Assembly: GCF_009733845.1 (NCBI RefSeq)
Contig: NZ_WNXZ01000006.1
Coordinates: 248,001-312,000, forward strand
DNA length: 64,000 bases
Source of the DNA: Pseudactinotalea terrae
GTDB lineage: Bacteria > Actinomycetota > Actinomycetes > Actinomycetales > Beutenbergiaceae
Reading direction: 5' to 3'
This document shows positions 53,893 through 62,808 of this stretch, one piece after another (position 1 is the first letter of the stretch; each line of letters starts with the position of its first letter). The position numbers and the translations under genes are program-made. A model generated the notes under the pieces. That model was not told the origin of the DNA and searched no databases. It was given only the letters and a program-made list of their open reading frames with translations.

Positions 53893-53901
53893 CCAACAGG
53901 A

Positions 53902-54984
53902 ATGACCAGAAAGTTCAGGATCACCGGCACGATTCTCGCCGTTGTCGCGCTCGCCGGCTGCTCCCTGATGGGCGAGCCCGACGGCGGAGCGGGCACCGGC
54001 GGCGGCACCTCGGGCGAGGGCCAGCAGGGCGGGGTGGTCCGGGTGGTCACGCACGACTCGTTCGCGCTGCCCGAGGAGCTGATCGCGGCGTTCGAGACCG
54101 ACACCGGCTACACCGTGGAGCAGAGCGCGCCCGGTGATGGCGGGGCGCTCGTCAACCAGCTGATCCTCACCAAGGACGCACCGCTGGGTGACGTCGCGTA
54201 CGGCGTGGACAACACGTTCGCGTCGCGAGCGCTGACCGAGGACGTGTTCGCCTCCTACACCTCGCCCGCGCTGCCGGCGAGCGCCGAGCAGTACCTGGTG
54301 CCGGGCTCGGACGCGCTGACCCCGGTCGATATCGGTGACGTCTGCTTCAACGTGGACCACGAGTGGTTCGCCGAGGCCGGCATCGCCGAGCCCACCACGT
54401 TCGAGGACCTGCTGGAGCCGGAGTACGCGAACCTCACGGTCGTGAGCAACCCGGCCACCTCCTCGCCAGGAATGGCGATGCTCGCCGCGACCGTGGGCGC
54501 GTTCGGCGAGGACGGCTACGCGCAGTACTGGGCCGGGATGCGGGAGAACGGGCTCAAGGTCACCAGCGGCTGGTCCGACGCCTACTACGTGGACTTCTCC
54601 GGCTCCGAGGGGCAGGGGGACCGCCCGATCGTGCTGTCCTACTCGACCTCGCCCGCCTTCGAGGTCGGCGAGGGCGAGACGCAGGCACCGACCGGGTCGC
54701 TGCTCGAGACGTGCTTCCGGCAGGTCGAGTACGCCGGCGTGATCGAGGGTGCCGAGAACCCGGAGGGCGCGCAGGCCTGGATCGACTTCATGGTCGGTGA
54801 GCAGGTGCAGGCCGCACTGCCCGAGAGCATGTACGTGTACCCGGTGGACGACACGATCGAGCTGCCGGCTGCCTGGGTCGAGTTCGCCCCGCTGTCGCCC
54901 AGCCCGTTCGACGTCTCGCCGGAGGAGATCGCGGCCGGCCGCGACGCCTGGATCCAGACCTGGACCGAGACGGTCATCGACTGA
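53902..54984 (+). CDS. thiB: Thiamine ABC transporter, substrate-binding lipoprotein
   Basis: 360 residues. Lipobox ALAGC with Cys20, then a periplasmic-binding-protein fold: TVYDSFALPEEL-like start, FETDTGYTVEQSAPGDGGAL, PIVLSYSTSPAFE. Shortly downstream of a TPP riboswitch and a SD-sequestering hairpin, so thiamine or TPP is the likely cargo. ATG at 53902 is 9 nt after AGGAGG. Confidence 0.92.
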   Translation: MTRKFRITGTILAVVALAGCSLMGEPDGGAGTGGGTSGEGQQGGVVRVVTHDSFALPEELIAAFETDTGYTVEQSAPGDGGALVNQLILTKDAPLGDVAYGVDNTFASRALTEDVFASYTSPALPASAEQYLVPGSDALTPVDIGDVCFNVDHEWFAEAGIAEPTTFEDLLEPEYANLTVVSNPATSSPGMAMLAATVGAFGEDGYAQYWAGMRENGLKVTSGWSDAYYVDFSGSEGQGDRPIVLSYSTSPAFEVGEGETQAPTGSLLETCFRQVEYAGVIEGAENPEGAQAWIDFMVGEQVQAALPESMYVYPVDDTIELPAAWVEFAPLSPSPFDVSPEEIAAGRDAWIQTWTETVID

Positions 54985-55039
54985 CCGCCTCCCTTCACTC
55001 TCCCTCCTCCCACCCGCCGAACAGGAGGTCCTGCCGCGT

Positions 55040-56794
55040 ATGAACGCCGATAGCGTGCAGAACCCCCTGCTCGACGGGCGCGGAGGTGGCAAGGCGCGGG
55101 CACGGGGTGCGACGGGCCACGCGCTCGGGATTGCCGGGTGGGGCGTTGCCGTGCTGGTGCCGCTCACCTTCCTCGGGGTGTTCTTCGCCTGGCCGACGGC
55201 GGCGCTCGTGGCGCGGGGGTTCGTCACCGACGGTGCGCTGGACCTGAGCGGGTTCGCGGAGGTGCTCGGGCGGCCGCGGACCTGGCGCTTCGTGGGGCTG
55301 ACGTTGCTGCAGGCGAGCCTCGGCACCCTGGTCGCGGTGCTGCTCGGGATCCCGGGCGCCTACGTGCTCTACCGGTGCACCTTCCGGGGGCGGCTGCTGC
55401 TGCGCGGGCTCGTGACGGTGCCGTTCGTGCTGCCGACGGTCGTGGTCGGGGTGGCGTTCCGGGCATTGCTGGCGAGCTCGGGCCCGCTCGGGTTCCTCGA
55501 GCTCGACGGCAGCCTCGCGGCGATCGTGGCGGCGCTGGTGTTCTTCAACTACTCGGTCGTGGTGCGTACCGTCGGTGGCATGTGGGAGCGGCTCGACCCC
55601 CGCGCCGAGGAGGCCGCCCGTGCGCTCGGCGCCTCGCCGTGGCGAGCCTTCGCGTCCGTGACGCTGCCGATGCTCACCCCGGCGATCGCCTCGGCAGCCT
55701 CGATCGTGTTCCTGTTCTGCGCCACGTCCTTCGGGGTGGTGCTCATCCTCGGTGGCAGCCGCTACGGCACGATCGAGACCGAGATCTGGACCCAGACCAC
55801 CCAGTTCCTCGACCTGCGTGCCGCCGCCGTGCTCTCGATCGCCCAGCTGGTGGTGATCGTCCTCGCGCTGAGCGTCTCCGGGTACACGCGCGGCCGCCGC
55901 GAACGTGCGCTGCACCTCACCGGCAGCACCGCACGCCCACGGCCGCTGCGGCTCCGGCCCACCCGGGCGGGCGGCTGGGGCGACATCCTGCCGGCGGCGC
56001 TGACCGCCGTCGTCGGCATCGGGCTGCTCGCGCTCCCGCTGGTCAACCTCCTGCTGGCGAGCTTCCGGACGCCGCAGGGCTGGGGGTTCGGCAACTACGT
56101 GGCCCTCGGCACCACGGGCGGCGCGAACGCGCTGAGCGTGACGGTCTGGGAGGCGCTCGGCACCTCGCTGCGTACTGCCGTGGACGCGACCGTGATCGCG
56201 GTGGTCGTCGGCACGCTGGTCGCGCTGGTGGTGTCCCGGCGGCCGCGCAGCCGCACGGCGCGGCGGGCGATCGGGCTGCTGGACGCGGCCGTCATGCTGC
56301 CGCTCGGGGTGTCGGCGGTGACGGTCGGGTTCGGGTTCCTCATCACGCTCAATCGGCCGCCGCTGGACCTGCGGTCCTCGCTGCTGCTGATCCCGATCGC
56401 GCAGGCGGTGGTGGCGATCCCCCTCGTGGTGCGGACCGTGCTGCCGGTGCTGCGCGCGATCGACCCGCGGCTGCGCGAGGCCGCTGCGGTCCTGGGCGCG
56501 ACGCCCGGCCGGGTGCTCGCGCACGTGGACGGACCGTTCCTCGTGCGATCGCTCGGGCTCGCCGTCGGCTTCGCGTTCGCGGTGTCGCTGGGGGAGTTCG
56601 GGGCGACGGCGTTCCTCGCCCGCCCGGACCAGCCCACCCTGCCGGTGGTCGTGGTGAGGCTGCTGGGGCGGCCGGGTGCGGAGAACTACGGGATGGCGCT
56701 CGCGGCCGCGGTGGTGCTGGCGCTGCTGACGGCGAGCATCATGGCGCTCGCGGAGCGGCTGCGCAGCGCGCGCGGCATCGGGGCGGAGTGGTGA
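55040..56794 (+). CDS. thiP: Thiamine ABC transporter permease
   Basis: 584 residues, two fused BPD_transp_1 permease halves with about 12 helices, each containing an EAA-like loop (EEAARALGASPWRAFASVTL and REAAAVLGATPGRVLAHV). This two-domain layout is typical of ThiP. ATG at 55040 after AGGAGG (11-nt spacing). Longer frame upstream overlaps thiB. Confidence 0.92.
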   Translation: MNADSVQNPLLDGRGGGKARARGATGHALGIAGWGVAVLVPLTFLGVFFAWPTAALVARGFVTDGALDLSGFAEVLGRPRTWRFVGLTLLQASLGTLVAVLLGIPGAYVLYRCTFRGRLLLRGLVTVPFVLPTVVVGVAFRALLASSGPLGFLELDGSLAAIVAALVFFNYSVVVRTVGGMWERLDPRAEEAARALGASPWRAFASVTLPMLTPAIASAASIVFLFCATSFGVVLILGGSRYGTIETEIWTQTTQFLDLRAAAVLSIAQLVVIVLALSVSGYTRGRRERALHLTGSTARPRPLRLRPTRAGGWGDILPAALTAVVGIGLLALPLVNLLLASFRTPQGWGFGNYVALGTTGGANALSVTVWEALGTSLRTAVDATVIAVVVGTLVALVVSRRPRSRTARRAIGLLDAAVMLPLGVSAVTVGFGFLITLNRPPLDLRSSLLLIPIAQAVVAIPLVVRTVLPVLRAIDPRLREAAAVLGATPGRVLAHVDGPFLVRSLGLAVGFAFAVSLGEFGATAFLARPDQPTLPVVVVRLLGRPGAENYGMALAAAVVLALLTASIMALAERLRSARGIGAEW

Positions 56795-56819
56795 GCGTGC
56801 GCGCGGTGCGGGAGGAGAG

Positions 56820-57770
56820 ATGGTGCTGAGCATCGAGGGCGTGAGCGTCGTGTACCCCGGGAGCGCCGCGGCGGCGGTCGAGGACGTCACGGTGGAGGTC
56901 GGCGCCGGCGAGGTGCTGACGCTGCTGGGTCCCTCGGGGTGCGGCAAGTCATCGTTGCTGCGCGCCGTCGCGGGGCTCGAGCCGCTGGCCGAGGGGCGGG
57001 TCAGCTGGGACGGCCAGGACCTCGCCGACGTGCCCGTGCACCGGCGCGGCTTCGGGCTGATGTTCCAGGACGGCCAGCTGTTCCCGCACCGCGACGTGGC
57101 CGGGAACGTGGCGTTCGGGCTGCAGATGGCGCGGCGGCGGGATCGTGCGCGGGTGAGCGAGCTGCTTGAGCTCGTCGGACTGTCCGGCTACGAGCGGCGC
57201 CCGATCAGCACGTTGTCGGGAGGCGAGCAGCAGCGGGTCGCCCTGGCGCGTGCGCTCGCACCGCAGCCGCGGCTGCTGCTGCTCGACGAGCCGCTCTCTG
57301 CCCTGGACCGCGGGCTGCGGGAACGGTTGGCGGTCGAGATCGCCGAGATCCTCCGGGCCACCGGCACCACCGCGGTCTACGTGACGCACGATCACGACGA
57401 GGCGTTCACGGTCGCGCACCGTGTCGCTCTCATGCGCGCGGGTCGGATCGTGCAGATCGGTTCGCCCGACGAGCTGTGGGCCGCACCCGTGGACGCCGAG
57501 GCAGCCAGGTTCCTGGGGTACCGGGTGATCGGGACGGGTGACGGCGGTGCGCTCGCGCTCGGTCCGCGCGCCTTGCGGGTGGCCCGCCCGGGTGAGCAGA
57601 CCGCGGCCCAGGGCGTGGTCGCCGGGCTGACGTTCGCGCGAGGTGAACGACTCGTGCTGGTCGACGTGCAGGGGTGGGGGCGGGTGCGAGCCCGCACGGG
57701 TGAGCTGCCTGCGCAGCCGGGTGCCGCCGTCGGGCTGGTGATCGACGAGAGCGGAGCGATCCGCCTCTGA
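56820..57770 (+). CDS. thiQ: Thiamine ABC transporter ATP-binding protein
   Basis: 316 residues. Walker A GPSGCGKSS (37-45), signature LSGGEQQR, Walker B LLLLDEPLSALD, H-loop VTHDHDEA. The core is longer than typical ThiQ (about 230) because of a C-terminal domain of about 80 residues (TOBE-like, residues about 235-316). ATG at 56820 after GGAGAG, 25 bp after thiP. Confidence 0.92.
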   Translation: MVLSIEGVSVVYPGSAAAAVEDVTVEVGAGEVLTLLGPSGCGKSSLLRAVAGLEPLAEGRVSWDGQDLADVPVHRRGFGLMFQDGQLFPHRDVAGNVAFGLQMARRRDRARVSELLELVGLSGYERRPISTLSGGEQQRVALARALAPQPRLLLLDEPLSALDRGLRERLAVEIAEILRATGTTAVYVTHDHDEAFTVAHRVALMRAGRIVQIGSPDELWAAPVDAEAARFLGYRVIGTGDGGALALGPRALRVARPGEQTAAQGVVAGLTFARGERLVLVDVQGWGRVRARTGELPAQPGAAVGLVIDESGAIRL

Positions 57771-57831
57771 GTGTGAGAGGTCCCCATGGCCAGGGGCTGC
57801 TGCCGGCGTGCGGCGCTGCCAGACTCGCGGG

Positions 57832-59442
57832 ATGGGTGACTACTTCGACTGGTGGATCGGCGGCGGCACCTGGTACGACCGCAAGCAGCAGGAGGCCCTG
57901 GACGCGCTGCAGGCGAGCCAGGCGAGAACCTCGAGCCGGCTGCGGAGCCAGCTGCGTGAGGAGGCACGGCGGTCGCAGGATCTGGAGACCCGGCTGAGCA
58001 AGCTCGAGGACGCCGTCGTCGCCTCGATCGAGCTCGAAGACCTGCGTGGCGTGATGGAGAACTTCTCGGACGCCGTCGCCACGCGGCAGTATGCCCGCGA
58101 CGTGCTCGCACGCATCCCGGCGCTCGGTCGGGTGGCGTCGCAGCAGAGCCCGCAGGTTCCTCCGGACGTGCCCGACTACTGGCTGCATCCCGCGGTGCGG
58201 TCGGTGGACGCGGGGCTGCGCGGCGACAGCGACGGTGAGCGTGGCCACGCCGACGAGGCACGACGGCGCGACCCCGTGCGCACGGCGCAGTTCCTCGCTG
58301 CGGTCGCGATCCTGCGGCGTACTGCGGTATCCGACCACGACCTCGCCACCCTGTGGCCCGCCGGCAGGCAGGTGAGCAGGTACCAGCGCTCGCTGTGGCT
58401 GGCGGTCGCGAACGGCGGGCTGGGTGAGGACGCCCGCGACTCGCTCGTGCACGCCCTCCGGTGGGCGTTGGGGCAGGGATCCCACAACGAGGGGCCCGAG
58501 CCGGCGAACGACCCGCTGCGGCTTGTGCGCGCCGTGCAGAGCGGGCCCGCCTACGAGCCGACGCCGCTCGAGGACCTGGTGGTGGACGAGCTCATCGGGG
58601 TCCGTGCGCCTTCCACCCCGCAGGCAGCGGCCGAGGCGCTCGAGACGCTGCGCGGGCGGGTGGAGACCGCGCTGGCGGGCGCGCGCTCGACGACGGCGGC
58701 CGACGAGGTCCCTGAGGGTGTCGCCGACCTCCTCGCCCAGGTGGTCTCGGCCGGTGCGCCTGCCGAGGAGCCGCTGGTGGCGCGGATCATCGAGCTGCGC
58801 CAGGCGATCGCGGCGATCGGAGCCAACACCTCGATCGCGACGCCCGGCCTGCTCGACGACGAGTCGCTCGACGTCGTGGAGCTGTTGCGCGCCGATCTCG
58901 CCGACGGCTCCGACCCCGGCGCGCACGGTGTGGCCGTCCGGGTGCTCCGGGAGCAGATCGAACGGGTCGGAGCCAGGCTGGTCGACGCTGCCGCGCAGCA
59001 GCAGCAGGACGCGGCGACGCTGCGGGTCGCCGGCGGCGTCACGGTCGAGCTGACCTCGCTCGGCCCGACCGACGCCCGCTGGCGCGAGCACGTCGTGGCC
59101 CGGGTCAGGCACCAGGTCCCGAGCAACGGCGGGGCCATCGGGAAGCTGGTCGGCGGCGGCGTGCTCGCGGTGCTCGGAGTCGTCCTCGGTGTCGCGTTCT
59201 CGCCGGGCTGGTACGTGCTCCTCGTGGCTGGCGGGGCGCTCGCGGGCTACGGCTACTGGGAGATGCGACGCAACACCGCGGAGGCCCAGCGCCGCACGGC
59301 CGCTGCCCTCGAGCAGGCCGACGAGCAGATCGCGAAGCGGTCCTCGGAGCTCGCGGGTGAGATCGCGCTGGCCCGGGAACGCCAGCTCGGCGCACCCGAG
59401 GAGTTGCGGCGGATCCGCGCGGCCCTCGCAGCGACCTCCTAG
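57832..59442 (+). CDS. Unrecognised coiled-coil protein with C-terminal membrane hairpin
   Basis: 536 residues. Start MGDYFDWWIGGGTWYDRKQQ, then a coiled-coil (about 20-70), a long soluble helical region (about 120-400), two membrane helices near 440-475 (KLVGGGVLAVLGVVLGVAFS and WYVLLVAGGALAGYGYW) and a second coiled-coil tail. The pattern suggests a membrane-anchored scaffold or stress protein; I know no family. CAGACT (57820-57825) lies 6 nt before the ATG, so it is probably leaderless. Confidence 0.75.
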   Translation: MGDYFDWWIGGGTWYDRKQQEALDALQASQARTSSRLRSQLREEARRSQDLETRLSKLEDAVVASIELEDLRGVMENFSDAVATRQYARDVLARIPALGRVASQQSPQVPPDVPDYWLHPAVRSVDAGLRGDSDGERGHADEARRRDPVRTAQFLAAVAILRRTAVSDHDLATLWPAGRQVSRYQRSLWLAVANGGLGEDARDSLVHALRWALGQGSHNEGPEPANDPLRLVRAVQSGPAYEPTPLEDLVVDELIGVRAPSTPQAAAEALETLRGRVETALAGARSTTAADEVPEGVADLLAQVVSAGAPAEEPLVARIIELRQAIAAIGANTSIATPGLLDDESLDVVELLRADLADGSDPGAHGVAVRVLREQIERVGARLVDAAAQQQQDAATLRVAGGVTVELTSLGPTDARWREHVVARVRHQVPSNGGAIGKLVGGGVLAVLGVVLGVAFSPGWYVLLVAGGALAGYGYWEMRRNTAEAQRRTAAALEQADEQIAKRSSELAGEIALARERQLGAPEELRRIRAALAATS

Positions 59443-59487
59443 CACGGCGCGCACGTCCGGGTGAGCCTGCCGCGTACGGGTAGCGCC

Positions 59488-59630
59488 GTTGCGTAACTGA
59501 CAGCTGGGTGGGTTGTGCAACGCGGACCGGGGCGGGGCGTTGCGCAAGTGACAGCTGCGTGGGTTGTGCAACGCGGACCGGGGCGGGGCGTTGCGCAAGT
59601 GACAGCTGGGTGGGTTCTGCAACGGCGACC
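59488..59630. repeat. 51-bp tandem repeat, about 2.8 copies
   Basis: Units begin at 59488, 59539 and 59590 with GTTGCG(C/T)AA(G/C)TGACAGCTG and end in CGGACCGGGGCGGGGC. Units 1 and 2 are 51 bp, the third is cut at about 41 bp. Each holds GTTGCGCAA and TTGTGCAAC, near-inverted arms. Copies differ at a few bases. The 51-bp period is a multiple of three, giving a 17-residue repeat on the minus strand, but no convincing gene uses it. Confidence 0.85.
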
Positions 59631-59631
59631 A

Positions 59632-59676
59632 TGGACGGGAGCGATATCGTCGGGTAGGATAGTTGAAAACTTGACT
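59632..59676 (+). promoter_or_regulatory. Promoter and operator of the dioxygenase-like gene
   Basis: TGGACG (59632-59637), 17 nt, TAGGAT (59655-59660) is a good -35/-10 pair. An imperfect inverted repeat, TAGTTGA and TTGACTA (about 59659-59676), overlaps the likely start of transcription, as MarR-type operators do. The regulator gene is not in the window. Confidence 0.5.
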
Positions 59677-59719
59677 ACAACCCATGCCGGGCGACCCTCG
59701 GCGACAAGGAGGCACGAAC

Positions 59720-60577
59720 ATGGATCGATTGGCACAGGACACCTCGATGGGCGACGTCGAGCTGCTCGTCCGCGACCTCGATGCGGTGCTGACGTACTAC
59801 GCCGACGGCGTCGGGCTCGACGTCCTGCGCCACGACGGCCCCGAGGCGGTGCTCGGCCGCGGCGGCGAGCAGATCATGCGGCTCGTGCAGCGCTCGGACC
59901 TGCCCGAGTTCCAGCGCGGGGAGGCAGGGCTGTTCCACACGGCGATCCTCTTCGGTGACGAGGCGAGCCTGGCGCGCGCGGTGGCGAGCGTGGCGCGGTT
60001 CGCGCCCCGCAGCTTCACCGGCAGCTCCGACCACCTGGTCTCGCAGGCCTTCTACTTCGACGACCCCGAGGGCAACGGCGTGGAGCTGTACGTCGACCGG
60101 CCCCGGGAGCAGTGGACGCGCCATGCCGATGGCAGCGTCGAGATGGCGACCGCCTTCCTGGACCCGAACGCGTTCCTGCAGACGCACCTGCCGAACGCGC
60201 CGCAACCGGCGGCCGACGGCGCCGTCATCGGCCACGTCCACCTGCAGGTCGGCGACATCGCGCTTGCCGAGCAGTTCTACTCCGGCGTGCTGGGCTTCGA
60301 CGTGATGGCGCGGTACGGCTCGCAGGCGCTCTTCGTCGCCGCGGGCGGCTACCACCACCACATCGGGATGAACACCTGGAACAGCCAGGGCGCCGGACCC
60401 CGCGCCGCCTCCCTCGGCCTCGGCCAGGTGAGCATCGAGCTCCCGACGACGGACGACGTGGACGCGCTCCGCTCTCGCCTCCGCGGTGCCGGCGTCGAGA
60501 CCCGCCACGACGGTCAGACGCTCCGCTTCGACGACCCCTGGAAGACCCTGATCGAGGTCTTCCCAGCGGCCGCCTGA
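59720..60577 (+). CDS. Catechol-2,3-dioxygenase-like VOC protein (CatE-type)
   Basis: 285 residues, four VOC modules. First half: MGDVELLVRDLDAVLTYYAD and GNGVELYVDRP; second half: GHVHLQVGDIALAEQFYSGV and LIEVFP, with His and Glu ligands of an extradiol-type non-haem iron site. Bacillus CatE is the nearest familiar type. Strong ribosome site AAGGAGG before the ATG at 59720. Regulated by the promoter and operator upstream. Confidence 0.9.
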   Translation: MDRLAQDTSMGDVELLVRDLDAVLTYYADGVGLDVLRHDGPEAVLGRGGEQIMRLVQRSDLPEFQRGEAGLFHTAILFGDEASLARAVASVARFAPRSFTGSSDHLVSQAFYFDDPEGNGVELYVDRPREQWTRHADGSVEMATAFLDPNAFLQTHLPNAPQPAADGAVIGHVHLQVGDIALAEQFYSGVLGFDVMARYGSQALFVAAGGYHHHIGMNTWNSQGAGPRAASLGLGQVSIELPTTDDVDALRSRLRGAGVETRHDGQTLRFDDPWKTLIEVFPAAA

Positions 60578-60635
60578 GCCCCATCGCGATGTCGATTCGG
60601 CCGCAGACCTGCCCGCTGGATGGCAGGCTCACGAC

Positions 60636-61616
60636 GTGACGAATCTCGACCCGCGGCCGGCCGAGATGGACCTCGAGGTCCCGACGGCGTGCGGCCCGAC
60701 CGTGCAGCTGCTCGAGGCTCGCGAGGTCCCGCTGGGCGGCATCCGCGCGATGACCGTGCGCCGCACGCTGCCGCAGCGGGCCCGTTCCACGGTGGGCGCC
60801 TGGTGCTTCCTCGATGCGTTCGGCCCCAGCTCGGACGAGCCGATGACCGTGCTGCCGCACCCGCACATCGGGCTGCAGACCGTCACCTGGCCGATGATCG
60901 GCGAGATCCGGCACCGCGACTCCCTCGGCTCCGACCTGCTGGTCCGCCCCGGCGAGCTCAACCTCATGACGGCCGGCACCGGCATCTCCCACTCCGAGGT
61001 CTCCGCCGAGGGTGCTGAGCTCATGGGCCTGCAGCTGTGGGCCGCGCTCCCCGACGGCGTCGACCAGCCCGCCTTCGAGCACGTGGGTGACCTGCCGCGA
61101 CTGGTCGGCGAGCGGTGGTCCGGGATCGTGCTCGTCGGGCAGGTTGGCGAGGTCCGCTCACCTGCGACCGTGCACACGCCGATGCTCGGCGTGGACCTGA
61201 CCGCCGAGCCGGGGGCGCGCGTCGATCTCCCCCTGGCGGAGGGCTTCGAGCACGCCCTGCTGGTCGTCGAGGGCGAGGCAGAGGTCGACGGCGTCGCCAT
61301 CCCTGCCGGGCCCCTCGCGTTCCTGGGGATGGCACGGGAGCAGGTGAGCATCGCCGTCGGGCAGCCGGGAGCTCGGATGGTGCTCCTGGGCGGCGTCCCG
61401 TTCGAGGAGCCGATCGTGATGTTCTGGAACTTCGTGGGCCGCGACCACGAGCAGGTGGCTCAGGCGCGCGCCGACTGGGAGGCCGACGCCACGATGGCGC
61501 CGGCCGACCCGCGCCGCCGGTTCGGCACCGTGGCCGGGCACGGCCAGGACCGCATCCCGGCCCCCGTGGTGCCGGACGTGCGGCTCAAGCCGCGTCTGCC
61601 CCCGACCGCTCCGTGA
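60636..61616 (+). CDS. Pirin family protein
   Basis: 326 residues. N-terminal cupin with TVLPHPHIGLQTVTWPM (metal histidines) and the pirin hallmark MTAGTGISHSEVS; C-terminal half is the pirin C domain. Pirins are quercetinase-like or regulatory iron proteins. GTG start with CAGGCT (60624-60629) 6 nt upstream, so it is probably leaderless. Its end overlaps the convergent GNAT gene by 32 bp. Confidence 0.92.
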   Translation: MTNLDPRPAEMDLEVPTACGPTVQLLEAREVPLGGIRAMTVRRTLPQRARSTVGAWCFLDAFGPSSDEPMTVLPHPHIGLQTVTWPMIGEIRHRDSLGSDLLVRPGELNLMTAGTGISHSEVSAEGAELMGLQLWAALPDGVDQPAFEHVGDLPRLVGERWSGIVLVGQVGEVRSPATVHTPMLGVDLTAEPGARVDLPLAEGFEHALLVVEGEAEVDGVAIPAGPLAFLGMAREQVSIAVGQPGARMVLLGGVPFEEPIVMFWNFVGRDHEQVAQARADWEADATMAPADPRRRFGTVAGHGQDRIPAPVVPDVRLKPRLPPTAP

Positions 61617-62715
61617 GCGTGCGCTCCCACGCAGCTGCGCCGCCGGCGGGCCGGAACCCGAGCGCGACGTTGATGCTGAGCATGTAGTCGTTCTCCTCGG
61701 CGTTCCAGGTGTGCACGCGCTCGCCCTGCGGGTGCTCCGTCGCCAGGCGCTGCAGATTCGCGACCTTGAGCAGCATGCCGAGCCGGTGCCCGCGATGGTC
61801 GGCGCGCACGATGGTGTTGTCCTGGTAGACCGGTGGCGCCTTGTCCTCCTCGATCTGCAGGGCGGTGTAGCCGGCGAGCTCGCCCGATGGCCGGTGCAGC
61901 GCAGCGACGACGATGCTGTGCATGCCCTGGTCCCGCAGGTTCGCCTCCTGCTGCCGCACGCGCTCAGCGGTCCAGCTCTCCTCCTCGATGGTGAGACCGG
62001 CGCTCGGGGCGTCGGTGCTCATGCTGCGCAGCAGCTCGCAGTAGGAGTCGATGTGCTGCTCGGGAACCGCGTCGCCCCACGAGACGAGCTCATAGTCCTC
62101 ACCTGCCTTGGCCGTGGCCTCGGCGCGGAACCGTGCCAGCGCGGCAGGATCGACGGGTACCTCGAGGACCGAGTGCCGCTCTGCCTGCTCGAGGCCGAAG
62201 CCGTGAGCGAGGGCGAACCGCGTGGCCGCATCCTGACCGGGCACGCGTCCAGATCCGGTGGGCGGGTCGATCGCGTCGGGGTCACCCGCCGCGGGCTCGG
62301 CCGCGTAGCCGGTCCAGGCCTGCAGCACGGTGCGGCCGTGCGCGCGCGCTTGGGCGAGGCCGTGCTGCCACAGCGCCTCGCCCACGCCACGCCGTCGGGC
62401 ATCGGGCCGCGTCCCGACCCAGACGTCTGCGCTCGAGGTGTTGTCCTGCAGCGGGATCCAGGTCGAGCCGATCCCGAGGACGTCCTCGGCCGTGGGGTTC
62501 TCGACGTCGGCCGGAACGGCCAGCGTGCGCAGCTTGAGAGTGCTCTCCTGATGGGTGAGCCCGGCGGCGACCTGCCGCGCGGTGACCGCGAAGTCGTCGT
62601 TGCCCCAGACCTCGGCCTCGAGGGCGGAGAGCAGCGTCGCGGTGGCACGAACTTCCCAACCGGGCTCGGCGGTGGCCGAGTCCGGTACCGGGACATCGAT
62701 GATCCGGTAGCTCAT
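61585..62715 (-). CDS. Double-GNAT N-acetyltransferase (mycothiol-synthase-like layout)
   Basis: 376 residues with two GNAT domains. The N-terminal one includes DVWVGTRPDARRRGVGEAL (acetyl-CoA loop RRxGxG); the C-terminal one includes TIVRADHRGHRLGMLLKVAN. Similar to MshD-type proteins in layout but not shown to act on mycothiol. The start is the ATG at 62715; the longer frame to 63465 lies in the divergent gene and is rejected. Confidence 0.87.
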   Translation of the reverse strand: MSYRIIDVPVPDSATAEPGWEVRATATLLSALEAEVWGNDDFAVTARQVAAGLTHQESTLKLRTLAVPADVENPTAEDVLGIGSTWIPLQDNTSSADVWVGTRPDARRRGVGEALWQHGLAQARAHGRTVLQAWTGYAAEPAAGDPDAIDPPTGSGRVPGQDAATRFALAHGFGLEQAERHSVLEVPVDPAALARFRAEATAKAGEDYELVSWGDAVPEQHIDSYCELLRSMSTDAPSAGLTIEEESWTAERVRQQEANLRDQGMHSIVVAALHRPSGELAGYTALQIEEDKAPPVYQDNTIVRADHRGHRLGMLLKVANLQRLATEHPQGERVHTWNAEENDYMLSINVALGFRPAGGAAAWERTLTERSGADAA

Positions 62716-62724
62716 TCGCTCAGG

Positions 62725-62751
62725 GTGACGGGTAGGCCTACCCCTCGTCAC
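62725..62751. promoter_or_regulatory. Extended palindrome in the divergent intergenic region
   Basis: GTGACG (62725-62730) and CGTCAC (62746-62751) flank a perfect 14-bp palindrome, GGGTAGGCCTACCC (62730-62743). It lies between divergent genes at 62715 and 62809, 10 bp from the GNAT start. Operator is the likeliest reading; a hairpin in either transcript is possible. Confidence 0.4.
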
Positions 62752-62808
62752 GTCATTTGCGCCCGACCAGCCGTTGTTACCCTCGCGGGGAAGCGGAGGT
62801 GACCGGAT

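Noticed and set aside
59488-59630. CRISPR-like array
   Set aside because: Units are contiguous with no unique spacers, only about 2.8 copies, and no cas genes.
59105-59632. Minus-strand ORF with 17-residue repeats
   Set aside because: Produced by the 51-bp tandem repeat and antisense to the 57832 gene; no ribosome site and wrong codon pattern.
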